Part shown: positions 1 to 10,410 of the stretch, one piece after another
Layout: the number at the start of each line of letters is the position of its first letter
Numbering within the stretch: position 1 is the first letter of the stretch
NCBI GenBank assembly: GCA_022496185.1
Contig: WTXG01000070.1
Span: 1 to 64,000 of the forward strand
From: Multifurca ochricompacta
Lineage: Eukaryota > Basidiomycota > Agaricomycetes > Russulales > Russulaceae
Reading direction: 5' to 3'
DNA: 64,000 nucleotides
Program-made: the position numbers and the translations under genes
Notes under the pieces: model-generated
What the model was told of the DNA's origin: nothing
What the model saw: the letters and a program-made list of their open reading frames with translations, nothing else
Database searches by the model: none

Positions 1-13
1 AACTGTTCGTCAC

Positions 14-460
14 TCATCGTGTGGTGAAGACGGCCTGTATACCGCTCTTCCAAATAAACCGGGGCCCATAGACAGGCCCGTCCTTCCTCATACATCCCGC
101 GACATCCATCCCTCCATTGGTATAGAATATGTACTTCGCTATGGCCTTTTCTCCATCAGCCATGGTGATTTCGAGAGGGAAGTACATCAATGAGTTGGGG
201 TTGTTGGCGAAGAATGGGAACTCGGGGACTTCGTCATCTTGTTCCATGCCGATGAGGTCGTTGGGGTGGGGTTCTTCGGCATGAGTGAAGTCGTTGTCGG
301 GATTAGGTGACTGGTTCTTGACTCGTTCTTCCGCAGCCTCGTAGTCAATAGGAGAGGAAGGGCGAGTGGAGGGGTGAGCGGAGGGGAAAGCCTCTACAAC
401 CACATGAGTGGTAGCGAAGGCGTCGATAGCGGCGGAGGCAGCGATGAAGGAGGAAGACAT
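14..460 (-). CDS. Extra ORF downstream of pol in element A
   Basis: Open frame of 148 codons starting MSSSFIAAS and ending before the expected position of the 3' LTR. It begins about 70 nt beyond the pol stop in a different frame, and the open frame extends upstream across the pol end. The protein is acidic, has no membrane segment or signal peptide, and its second half (around FFANNPNSLMYFPLE and KYIFYTNGGMD) looks like a folded domain. I do not recognise a family. An env-like role is not supported because no transmembrane segment or glycosylation-rich ectodomain is seen. It could be an element-specific accessory protein or a captured host fragment. Confidence 0.5.
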   Translation of the reverse strand: MSSSFIAASAAIDAFATTHVVVEAFPSAHPSTRPSSPIDYEAAEERVKNQSPNPDNDFTHAEEPHPNDLIGMEQDDEVPEFPFFANNPNSLMYFPLEITMADGEKAIAKYIFYTNGGMDVAGCMRKDGPVYGPRFIWKSGIQAVFTTR

Positions 461-531
461 ATCAGTTGTGGTTAGGACGTTGCTAGTGAAGCGTTGTTCT
501 GGGGAAAAGATGTCGGGAGTCTGTCCTCCTT

Positions 532-3500
532 TTAATTGTTCTTGGGCGCTTGGGGGTGTCGTAAGTGGAACTCTGAGATAAGAATCAGAGCAGAGATATC
601 TCCGGCTGGTTCCCACGAACTGTCAGAGTCTGGGAATCCCTTCCACTTGATTAGGTAGTACAGTTTGCGCCCTCGGCCTTGTCGCTTGGAGTCTAGAACG
701 CGCTCCACTTCCCATTCTTCTTCGCCATTGATAAGGTCAGGCGGGGGTCTTGGGAAGTTTTCTCCATGAATGGAGGTCTCCTTGTAAGGGGTTAGAAGCT
801 TGGCGTGGAAGACCGGGTGGATCTTCCATTTCGGCAGCAGCCGCAGTTCATAGGATACGTCTGACAGCTTCCTTGTGATCTGGAAGGGTCCGTGACGTCG
901 GGGCGCTAGCTTGGCCGTGGGGTGTGACGTGTGAATGTTCCTGCCCTTGAGCCATACCCAGTCATTGGTCTGATAGGGTGTGAAGGTGCTTGGCTGTGCT
1001 GCCAGAAGCTGTTGTGTCTTTACCAGATTCTGATTGGCCGATTGCCGCAGCTCTTCCCATTGGCTTAGCCGTTGGGTTACGGAAGGGACTTGAGTGGGCT
1101 TATCTACCCACGTGGTGCGCGGGGTCCAGCCCATGATAAGGGAGAAGGGGGTGGTCTTCGTGGTGCCATTGGGCCATGAGTTGTGAGCAAACTCCGCAGT
1201 TGATAGCCATTTTGCCCAGTCGTCTTGTCTGCTGTTGCACCAGAACCGAAGGTATTGTTCAAGCCATTGATTTGTCCGTTCGGATTGCCCGTCCGTCTGT
1301 GGATGGTAGGCTGTGGAGATGTTCTGCATGATGTCTAACGTTTTGCATAAGGCTCTAGCAAATGTTGACGTAAACCTGGTGTCACGGTCGGATATGATCT
1401 TCTTGGGGAGTCCATAATGGCGGTATACATGATCCAAGTACAGCTTTGCCACTTCTTCAGCTGTGATAGTCTCGTGGCAGGGAATGAACAGGGCTGCTTT
1501 GGAGCAGTCGTGGTCGGTGATCGTAAGGATGGTGTCAAAGCCCTGTGATTTGGGTAATTTGACAATAAAATCCATGGCAATAGTCTGAAAGGGGGTCAAC
1601 GCAATGGGAGCGATGGGGTATATTGGCGGGACTTTCGGGTGTGTGTTGACCTTGTTAGCCTGACATGCTGCACATCCTTGCACATAGCTTTCGACGTCTT
1701 TTTTCATGTTGGGCCACCAGTAGTCTCTTTTGGTCAGGGCGTAGGTGTTGTGGATACCGGGGTGTCCTGCAGAGGGAAGGTCGTGGTGAAAATGGATCAC
1801 CCCCTCTTAATGTTGTCGCCACCGGTGACAACCAGTCGATCGCCATCTTTCCACCAAAGGCCGTTGACTTTTTTCAAATTGTGTGCATCGGCCCATGAAT
1901 GGCATAGTTCTTGGTTCATATTTTGGGAAACTTGTGCCCATAGGTCCATATCATGGAGGCTGACTACGGCAGCCTTCGCAAACACTTCTTCTGGGAGGAC
2001 AGTGATGTCATTATTGTCGTCCTCGCCTGTGTGCATATCCGGTCTGCGTGACAGTGCATCCGCTCTAGCATTCTGGCTTCCGGCAATGTGTTTCAGGGTG
2101 AAGTTATACTCTTCTAACTCCAGAACCTCTCGTGCCACACGTCGACTGATTTTGTGGGGTTCCTTCCAATACAACAGGTTGGAATGGTCGGTGTGGATGA
2201 TGGTCTTATGTGGGGTCCCGGCCAGGTACGGTCGCCAGTGTCGCAATGCCTTGACTATGGCTAAGAGTTCTCTGTCCCAGATGTCATAATTCCTCTCTGC
2301 TGGGGAGAAGGTCTCGGAATAGTATGCCACTGGGTGAAGCACTTGTGCGGTATCTCTCTGGTATAATACTGCCCCATTCGCAAAGTGTGAGGCATCTACT
2401 TCCAATTCGAAGGGACGACGCAGATCTGGTTGGATGAGTACAGGCTCGGAGCCGACTAGGTCCCTGATCTGTTCAAACACCTGTTGTTGTGCTGAACTCC
2501 AATGCCAGGGTACGTCCTTTTTCAAGAGATCGTTCAGTGGTCGCGCGATGCCTGAGAATCCTTTGACAAAGCGTCGGTAGAAGTTACAAAATCCAATGAA
2601 CGATCGGACGTCCTTAACACAGGTCGGCACTGGCCACTCCCGGATCCCCTGTACTTTAACGGGATCCATGCGCACTTGTCCTCCTTCTAAGATGACTCCT
2701 AGGTACTCAACACTGCGTTGCTTGAAAGAGCATTTTGTGGGTTTGAGGTACAGGTCGTGTTCTTGGAGTATATCTAACACCTGATGTACACGGTCTCGGT
2801 GGTGATCTAGGTTGTCTGGGGTGGCCACCAGTATGTCGTCCATATAGACCACTACTTCTCCAGTAAGAATGAGATCGCGGAAGATGTGGTTCATCATGGC
2901 TTGGAACGTCGCTGGTGAGTTTGTAAGGCCAAAGAACATGACATTCGGTTCAAACAATCCTTGATTTGTTTTGAACGCCGCCTTGCACTGATCTCCTTCC
3001 TTGATCCTGACGTTGTTGTACCCCACCGCACGTCCATTTTTGAGAAGAGGGACTTATCCCTCATGGTGTCTATGAGCTCGGAGATGAGCGGCAGGGGGTA
3101 GGCATTCTTCACTGTATGAGCGTTAATCCGTCGATAATCCTGGACTGGTCGCAGCTTGCCGTCCTTTTTCTTAATGAAGAAGAAGGGTGAGGCATACTGT
3201 GACTTGGATGGGCGAATGTATCCTTTCGCCAAATGTTCTTGGAGGAATTCTGTCAATGCCACCTGCTCGGACTGGGATAGTGGATAGATTTTGCAGTCAA
3301 TTGCTGCTGGCGTGTCAGGGAGCAGGTCTATGGCGTGATCCCAGGGTTGAGAGGGTGGGAATCGCTGTGACTCTTCTTCTGAGAACACCTTCCAATGTCG
3401 GTGTAGGTGTGCGGTACTATGTCGTCATAAGTCTTCTCTGCCTGCCCCTGTATTGCCTTCTGGGCCAACTCTGAAGCCTTGGTGGCATAACAGCGACCTG

Positions 3501-4010
3501 GGTCTTCTTTGCTGGCATCTGCATCTCTGGTCGCCCCATGTCTGATCATATAATCGTAGCCTCTCGACGTAATGATGGTGGGGTATGAATTCTTATCCAT
3601 TGTTGCATCGGCCCAATTGATCCTGGGTTCGAATGCAGCAAGCCATGGATACCCCAAAATGAGGTCTTCATCTCCTAAGTCGGTGATCAGAAAGCGAATG
3701 ACTTTTGTTATTTCCCCGACTTGGACATTTAGGTCGGTGTAGTGTGTAATCTTCCAGCACGGTTGGCAGTTCCGTCAATATTCCAGATATTTTTCTCTTG
3801 GGGAAGAGCCTGCTTCCCTAGTCCCAAAGTTTTGATCATCCTTGGACTGATAAAGTTATCCGTGGCTCCAGAGTCCACTAAGATGTCTTGATCGGCCGTC
3901 CTCTGTGTAGTCTCGAAATGAACTGGTATTTTTAATGATTTGAACCGACTAGTATACACAGAGGTAACATGGAGTGCTCTTGCCCAGGCCAATGGGGTAG
4001 AGCTTATCAA
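532..4010 (-). pseudogene. pol: pol of element A: protease, RT, RNase H, integrase, chromodomain
   Basis: Order from the 5' end (high coordinates): retropepsin-like protease with LVDSGATDNF active-site motif (about 3860-3890); reverse transcriptase (about 3390-2500) with catalytic YMDDILVATP; RNase H (about 2440-2100, DASHFANGAV and HTDHSNLLYW); integrase HHCC finger (HFHHDLPSAGH then CAACQANK), catalytic core with D in TITDHD, D in IISDRDTRF and E in SERTNQW; and a chromodomain (EEWEVERVLDSK to WKGFPDSDSSWEP) that can target chromatin marks. Pol begins in the -1 frame relative to gag at the gag stop. Single-base losses near 3750, 3412 and 3022 split it into four open stretches. Homology continues smoothly across each break. 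Confidence 0.93.
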
Positions 4011-6435
4011 AAATCCTTCTTTGCGAATGCCTTCTCCACAAGGATGGCTCGCACTTCCTCACTCTCCTTCATCATGTTTGCCCATATGTCCTGGGCCTTC
4101 TCTTCCTTAGTCCGCTTGTCTACAGCCGGTGGGTTATTGTTGACGGGGGCTGTTGGCGTTGCGTTTGCTGCCGCAACCCGTACTCCTTTCTTTGGACAGT
4201 CTCGGGACATATGCCCTGTCCTTTACAGCGAAAACACCTTCCTTCCTTCATCAGTGTCTGTCGTTCGTCTTCTGTGAGCGTGACTCTTGCCCTGACTCTG
4301 TCGGCTGAGGTATCCATAGCATTGGGATCCCTCTGAGTAGTGTGCGCTGGTTTGACTCCAAACGCGGCCTTCCACTGTTCTTGGGTCTTTCCTTTCTTGG
4401 TGTCGACTCCAAATCGTGTTTGGAAGTCGAGATAGTCCTGCTGCTGTCGTCGAGCAGCATCAACCCATTCGTCCCAGTCATGAGGGTGATGGAACTGAAT
4501 GATGTTTTTGACGAGTGGGTTCGGCAGTCCTTGGGAGAAGAGGTCCAAGGTTGCTTCTTCATCTGTGTCATAGCCCGCTCGGTTTGCTAGGCTTCGGAAT
4601 TTTGCCACATAGGCATCAAGTTCCCCTTTTCCATTTTCAGGGACTTTAATTCCCTGGCTGCTTTCTGTTTTGCCTGTCCATCCGTGAAGGCATCTTTGAA
4701 TCTCTGAGCTATGGTCTCCCAGAGGCCTTCACTGGTAGTTCGGCGGCCACTCTCTACCTGCTCGTTCAACCACTCGAGCTGTTCCATGGTCCAATCGTCG
4801 ACGGCGTCACCCCTGATGAGGGAGAGAAAGAGGTTGGCGCGCTGGAAGGGGTTGACGATTTGGGCCACATCATGATTGAAGTTTTTAAATGTGGTGAACT
4901 CCAACATGAACTTCTTGCTCTGGGAGCGATCTCCCGTGAAGGTCTGGGGCAAGATTCCCCACAGACGTCCCGATGGAGGGGGGATGTTCGGGACAACCGG
5001 GGGCGGGGGAGGAGGAGGAACGGGATCGGGGAGTTGGGCAGCGATGGTGGACATGTTCTGGTAAAATGGGGTAACGGTATCTGCGGATTGTATGGATATC
5101 TGGGGGGTTGTCAAAGCAGGGGCTCTGATCGTGACAACTGCTGGTGCAACCAGGGGTGTAGACAATGCTAATACTGGTGCGTCTTCGCTATTTTCTTCGA
5201 CGTATTCTTCTGGTTCTGAGTCGGTGATGATCGCGGGCGGGTTCTCTCTCCACGGTCCGAGACCGAATTCTGGTGGAGCGGGAGCGGTAGTAACCCACGA
5301 ATGTCTGCTATCCGAGTATCGGATACGATACCAAACTCTCTTTTCGTCGTCGTACTCTACCGGTTGGTATTGTCACGGCTCTACCTTATTTTTCCTTTAT
5401 TTTTCTCCCTTTTGGATCACATGACTGTGGGAAGATTACCCAGCAGTCTCAACACGTGATCATGGGAATGTAGTCGTGACATGGATCATGTGACCGAGTC
5501 ACATGTAATAGTCACATGCTGCTTAGTCAGCACAAGAGCCACTCGACAAAGAACAAGTCGATTCTCTATTGTGTTTACCACAATAGGCAAGGCCCCACAG
5601 TCTAGACGGTTCTAGACCAAGTGGAGCTGTTATCAAGATAAGAGGAGTCCAGCCTAGAAGGTTCTAGGTAAGTGGAGCTCTAGATAAGGGCCCAGGTTGG
5701 GCCATGGCCAATTTTAGCACAGAATCACATGTATCAGTAGATAGACGTGTTCCAGACCTAAGGGCTAGACTACATATCAGTTATCTACTCCACAATGACG
5801 TCATTATGACATCACATTGTGGAGCATGATCAGTCAGCAGAGTAAAGCAGCTTACGAATCACAAAGATAAGGCTCAGTCAGCAATACAGCTGACTGATAC
5901 TTGCTGATTCTTGCTTACACCTACTGCTTACCTCGTTACACTGAGAAATGTATATAAGACCCCCTGTAACAGCCTGTAGCCCCCATCTTGTCCTCTTGGG
6001 GCTGCAGGTGAGTAACTGTCTACACGAGTTTGATACATAGTGCTAATGGTACACTGCCTCCCTGTGTGACTCGATCCTTTGGATCTTGTCCTCTTGGGGC
6101 TGCAGTTTCTTCCAGTTTCAGAACGCCGTCATCGTGGTTGCAAAACCACAGTGGGTGACACAGTTCCTGGTCATTACTTAACGCGTGACGTTTGCCTCCG
6201 CGGTACGCCCAACGACTTAGGTCACCTTTCTTTTGCCCTTCCTGTTTCTAAGTGTACACGGAGCTTCACCCGTTACAGGTATCTTCCGTCGTGATAGACG
6301 TAGTATCCAAACTCGGTTTCAAAGTCTTTCCAGACGGCAGAGCCAAGTGTCTGTTGTGAAAGATTATTCTCGTCTCTGCGTTCGATGAGCTCTTCTTTGA
6401 ACAGGGTCTGACTGTGGCTAGATGAAGCCACGTTG
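4007..6435 (-). pseudogene. gag: gag of element A, interrupted by a solo LTR
   Basis: Capsid/nucleocapsid precursor. The N-terminal part lies at 6283-6435 and the rest at 4007-5365; the gap is the solo LTR at 5371-6277. The capsid region matches element B gag closely (shared LKSLKME, GLPNPLVKNIIQFHHP and QQQDYLDFQTRFG). Near the C-terminus is a CCHC zinc knuckle starting CFRCKGQG. The start codon position reads GTG instead of the ATG seen in B. There is an extra G in a GGGG run at 4623-4626 and a missing base inside the zinc knuckle at 4213-4217. The stop overlaps the start of the pol frame within GGATTTTTGAT, a context identical in B. Confidence 0.9.
5371..6277 (+). mobile_element. Solo LTR of a third retrotransposon family
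   Basis: A 907-bp insert with termini TGTCACGG and CCGTTACA (inverted repeats with one mismatch), flanked by the 5-bp target duplication GGTAT at 5366-5370 and 6278-6282. Comparison with element B shows the host sequence is gag continuing on both sides. Orientation is inferred from a TATA box (TATATAAG, 5951-5958) on the plus strand. It holds a 23-bp direct repeat at 5985-6007 and 6083-6105. Its length and sequence are unlike the LTRs of A and B, so it comes from another family whose internal region was lost by LTR-LTR recombination. Confidence 0.92.
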
Positions 6436-6440
6436 GGAGG

Positions 6441-6453
6441 AGACTCGACTTGA
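6441..6453 (-). promoter_or_regulatory. Self-priming primer binding site of element A
   Basis: Directly after the LTR (2-nt spacer) the minus strand reads AAGTCGAGTCT. This is an exact 11-nt complement of AGACTCGACTT at 6675-6685, about 28 nt downstream of the LTR TATA box, i.e. at the expected 5' end of the genomic RNA. No tRNA-type TGG start is present. This is the arrangement known from Tf1/sushi-type chromoviruses, where the mRNA 5' end folds back to prime reverse transcription. The geometry is seen in the sequence; the mechanism is inferred. Confidence 0.75.
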
Positions 6454-7039
6454 TGTTACGTCCGGTGCGGGACGTCTCACACGACTTGTGTGACAGCGTT
6501 CGTTCGTTATCAGGTAAAAGACCAATGAGGTCCTTTGGAGTTCGTTATGAGAGAGTCAGAGTCAAAGAGGCTGCACTCTAAGACAATGTTGAGCGGAAAG
6601 TACCAAAAGTACTGAGACGGTCGAGTCAAAGGTTTCAAAGGGGAGTCCAGAAGACAAGCACCGATGTATTCAATAAGTCGAGTCTGAGGTCTACAAGGTA
6701 GCTACAGTGGACTTATATACGTAATTCAGTGGGCGTCTATGAGATAAGAATACGGAGTCAAGTGGGTCCGAATATCCGAAAGCGGAGGGCGTAAAGCCTG
6801 GCTTCTGATAGGGAACTAAGTAAGTGTCCGATCGTAAGATAAGAGGATAACGAGATAAGAAGGTCAAGCATAGGTAAACAATGTATATACAAGTCCAAAC
6901 AACAGTCACGGGGATGGGAGCAGTGCATGTGAGGGATCCCACGAGGGAGATGTGATGAGGAAGTGTAAAGTCGGTGGGCGAGTGGGATCTCTGTTGGGAA
7001 GGGTAAAGAAAATAGGGCTACTGGGCCCTGTTCGTAACA
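6454..7039 (-). repeat. 5' LTR of element A
   Basis: 586 bp, minus-strand orientation, beginning TGTTACGAACAGG and ending CGGACGTAACA, with perfect 7-bp terminal inverted repeats TGTTACG/CGTAACA. A promoter TATA (GTATATAAG on the minus strand, 6712-6720) lies about 30 nt upstream of AGACTCGACTT (6675-6685), the probable transcript 5' end. The flank at 7040-7044 would be one copy of the target duplication; the other is outside the window. Confidence 0.9.
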
Positions 7040-7283
7040 CTGTCCCATCTATGTTCCAAATGTTTTTCTCCTGAGGAAGTAGCTGTGTCCCCAGTCCCAA
7101 TGCTTTCTGGAGTCTTTGACTGATGAAGTTATCCATTGCTCCAGAGTTGATCAATATCTGTTTGTTGGCCATCTTCTGTTTGGTTTCAAAGTGTACTGGT
7201 ATTTTTAAAGACTTGAAATGACTAGTGTACACAGAAGTTACATGAAGTGCTCTTGCCCAGGCCAATGGGGTCGAGCCAATCAA
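7040..7283 (-). pseudogene. pol: Protease start of element B, truncated by element A
   Basis: About 80 residues of the pol start, aligned to the same region of A (shared STPLAWARALHVTSVYTS and LPQEKNIWNIDGT). The aspartyl-protease motif reads LINSGAMDNF, with Asn in place of the catalytic Asp of A (LVDSGATDNF), so this protease would be inactive even if complete. The frame is -1 relative to gag and overlaps the gag stop. Confidence 0.85.
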
Positions 7284-8809
7284 AAATCCTTTTGGCCAAA
7301 GGCCTTGTCAACAAGCAGGGCACATACTGCCTCATCTTCGTTCATCATATGCTCCCAAATGGCCTCTGCCTTTTGTTCCTTTGTTTTTGGGGTGGTCATT
7401 GGGTTCTCCTTCACTGGGGTAGGTAGATTCTGCACAGATGGCATTGTGACGGAGGTTGCCACTGTTGCTTCAGCAGCTTGGACTGTTTTCTTGGGGCAAA
7501 ATTGTGACATATGCCCTTGTGCTCGGCAGTGGAAGCAGCGTCCCTCTTTCATGAGGTTTCTTTTTTCATCATCAGTGAGGGCTGCACAGGCTTTGGTGCG
7601 ATCTGCTGACATATCCATGGCATTGGGGTCTCGAGAGGTAGTAGGTTTTACCCCAAATGCCACCTTCCACTGGTCGCAGGTTTTACCCTTCTTGGTGTCC
7701 ATTCCAAAGTGTGTTTGGAAGTCTAGGTAGTCCTGCTGTTGTCTCCTTGCAGTGTTCGTCCACTGGCTCCATGATTTGGGGTGATGAAACTGAATGATGT
7801 TTTTCACCAGGGGGTTGGGCAGTCCCTGGGAGAAGAGGTCGAGTGTTGCCTCTTCATTTACATCATACCCTGCTCTCTTGGCCAGGTTGCGGAACTTGGC
7901 TATGTAGCCATCTAGGTCCCCTCTTTCCATCTTTAAGGACTTTAATTCTCTAGCAGCCTTCTGTTTGGCCTGCCCATCTGTGAAGGCATCTTTAAATCTT
8001 TGCGCCACTACTTCCCACAGATCCTCGTCTGTGGTTCTGATTCCGGCTGTAACCCTGTCGTTCAGCCATTCAATCTGCTCCATCATCCAATCATCGACAG
8101 AGTCTCCTCTGATGAGTGAGAGGAAGAGGTTGGTTTGTTGGAAGGGGTTCATGATTTGCGGGATGTCATGGTTGAAGTTTTTGAACATCTCGAACTCGAG
8201 CATGAACTTCTTGCTCTGGGATCGGTCACCAGTGAACATGGTTGGCAGGACTCCCGTAAGGCATCCAGATGGGGGGGGGAGGTTCAGAGCAGGGACAACT
8301 GGAGCAGGGTTGGGCAATTGTGCAGCAATGGTCGACATGGTCGGATATTTAATAGTCGGGGTGTTGGATGTCTGTCGTATAATCTGAGGAGAGTCCAAAG
8401 TAGATGTTCTGAATGTGGTACTCTTGGGTGCAACTGTTGGAGCCATAAAACTGGGGGCTATGAACTGTGCATCTTCGCTGCTTTCTTCAATATATTCTTT
8501 GTTTTCTGAGTCTGTAACGATGGCCAGAGGATTCTCTCTCCAAGGCCCTAAGCCATACTCTGGTGGGGCAGGTCCTGTGGTAACCCAGGAATGATGGCTT
8601 CTAGAGTAACAGATACAGTACCAGACCCGTTTCTGTTCGTTGTATTCAACTGGCTGGTACTGATCATCGTGATAGACATAGTATCCAAACTCGGTTTCAA
8701 AATCTTTCCAGACAGCAGAGCCAAGGACTTGTTGTGAAAGATTATCCTCATCTCGTCAGTCAATGAGTTCTTCGTTGTGCAAGGTCTGGCTTTGACTGGA
8801 TGAAGCCAT
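7280..8809 (-). pseudogene. gag: gag of element B with early TGA
   Basis: Starts ATG at 8809 (MASSSQSQTLHNEELID) but codon 18 is TGA; the frame then continues. From 8446 it is open for 388 residues: capsid domain, then a CCHC knuckle CFHCRAQGHMSQFC typical of nucleocapsid, ending AFGQKDF. Element A has CGC near the stop position, so CGA to TGA is the likely change. The gag stop TGA sits within GGATTTTTGATTGG, where the pol frame begins at -1, suggesting programmed frameshift or reinitiation. Confidence 0.9.
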
Positions 8810-8830
8810 GGTGGGGGAGACTCGACTTAA

Positions 8831-9426
8831 TGTAACACCTGGTGTGGGCATTCGTCATGACGTGTGGCAAGTCACATAGCGAAACTACAAAGTCAAGTGT
8901 GCACTGTCTTTCAAGTACACAGAGATCGAATGAGAAGTCAATACCAAGGAGCTAATCCCTAAGTATTGGTGAGCAGAAGAGTGCTAGAAGCACTGAGACG
9001 ATTCAAGAGTCAGGTCTTAGGATCACCCAGAAGGTAATGCACCAAGTCGATTGAGAAGTTGAGTCTGAGGCGTACAGGCTATCTAAACAGACCTTATATA
9101 CATAACAGAAGTCGGAGTCTGAATTGGAGTATCATACTTGATGTATCAACAAAGTCATAATCTAACTGCATGGGGGAATGGAGTCAAAGTGGGCCAGGTG
9201 CGAATATATGTAGACGAATCTGGTATAGCCGTGATTCTGGTGGGAAAATATGTAAGAGTTCATAGGTAAGATATGAGTCAGAGATAAGAAAGAAGATGAG
9301 TCATAGATAAGGGACAAACAGACACAAAGCCAGTCACAACACAGTCAACAAAGGAGCACACACGACCAAACAACAAGTCATGTGACAAAACAAAGGAAAC
9401 AAGACGATGTGGTGGGGTTCATAACA
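8831..9426 (-). repeat. 5' LTR of element B
   Basis: 596 bp on the minus strand from TGTTATGAACCCC to CCAGGTGTTACA, similar in length to the LTR of A but clearly diverged. TATATAAGG (minus, 9092-9100) precedes AGACTCAACTT (9056-9066). The priming site at 8818-8828 differs from a perfect complement of that stretch by one base. Confidence 0.87.
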
Positions 9427-10410
9427 CCCAGGTTTTCCCTTTGAGTTTCCCACCCATTACCTCCAGGGCATTTGTCCCTTCTTACAGTAGTTACTATGTC
9501 ACTGTAGTAGCCGCGCAATTTGCCTGTTTGGCTGAAGTGTGTAATAAAGTTGAGTTCAAAAAAAAAAAAAAAAACAACGTGTTCATTTATGGCTACTCAA
9601 GATCCCTCAAATATTGTTGGTTTATGTTCAGAAGATTAAAAGGATCTTTTATTTACATTATTATTTTATTATTCTGGTTTCATTTCATACAAGCACGACT
9701 GTCCTGGTGCATTTAAGTCAACCTTCCTTAATAGGAAGGAGGTCAGACCACCATGTGATGCAATGTAGTTGCTGCCCCATGCAGCTTGTAGATACATGTG
9801 GGCCTTGTTTCAGCAAATTAATTTGATAATTAGATTACAATACAGTCTAAAGTAGTCTAGAGTGTATTTTAGGTAGTGCCAGACTGGCAGAATTGGTCCT
9901 GCGTTAATAAAACAGATGTATCATGGTTTTCAAGAAAGTGGATCACTGATAAGGATTTTATTTTACATTGCACTGGTAATCTGCTTTGATATTTTGTAGG
10001 ATAATACTAGAACATATTTAACACAACCCTGTAGCATACATCAGACGAGATCTTGTATTTTTGTGGCTGCAGATGTGTTTTATCTCAGAAATTCTACTGA
10101 TCTTGTCAATGCATAATCAGTGCCTATACCCACCAAACCCGCTGCGTGGGTACGGGTTTCCACAGGTTGGGAGCCGTATACCCATACCCGTACCCGGCAA
10201 AACCCGTGGCACTTACCCACGCGGGTATGAAACCCTTTGACAATCACTAAGTGTAACAGGAAGAATAGGAAGGAGTTGATGGGCACATATTGTGCCTTGA
10301 TGGTGTAACAGTCAGCAAGCCAAAATTGAGGTGTAACATCCTAGCTTTCTATCTACATCTTCCCATACATCTTAAGTTTATTACAATAAAAAAGACACAC
10401 TGAAGCCGAA
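9427..10410. other. Gene-free stretch with a retroposition scar
   Basis: No gene recognised. AATAAA at 9543-9548 is followed 9 nt later by a 17-nt poly-A (9558-9574), the look of a retroposed transcript 3' end cut off upstream by element B. At 10135-10235 there is a stretch rich in ACCCG/CGGGT words (GCGTGGGTACGGG and, inverted, ACCCACGCGGGT) that folds on itself and looks like a decayed repeat. Confidence 0.5.

Larger units (their letters stand above)
1..7039 (-). mobile_element. Ty3/gypsy chromovirus, element A (3' end outside window)
   Basis: Full-length-type LTR retrotransposon read on the minus strand: 5' LTR (6454-7039), priming site, gag, protease, reverse transcriptase/RNase H, integrase with C-terminal chromodomain, then a small extra ORF. 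The 3' LTR is not in the window, so the element runs off the left edge. It was inserted into the protease gene of related element B, which resumes at 7040. Gag is itself split by a solo LTR of another family at 5371-6277. The gag start is GTG where B has ATG, and gag-pol contains five one-base frameshifts (about 4623-4626, 4213-4217, 3750, 3412, 3022), so the copy as written is non-coding. Assignment rests on YMDDIL in RT, the DDE integrase and the chromodomain. Confidence 0.93.
7040..9426 (-). mobile_element. Ty3/gypsy chromovirus, element B (5' part, broken by element A)
   Basis: 5' LTR, priming site, gag and the first part of protease of an element related to A. The remainder of pol must lie beyond element A, left of the window. 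The junction is seen directly: the protease reads NIWNIDGT and then enters the LTR of A. B therefore predates A at this site. Right of the LTR (9427 on) is unrelated sequence. Confidence 0.9.

Noticed and set aside
14..460. Extra ORF of element A as an env gene
   Set aside because: No signal peptide, transmembrane segment or glycosylation-rich ectodomain.
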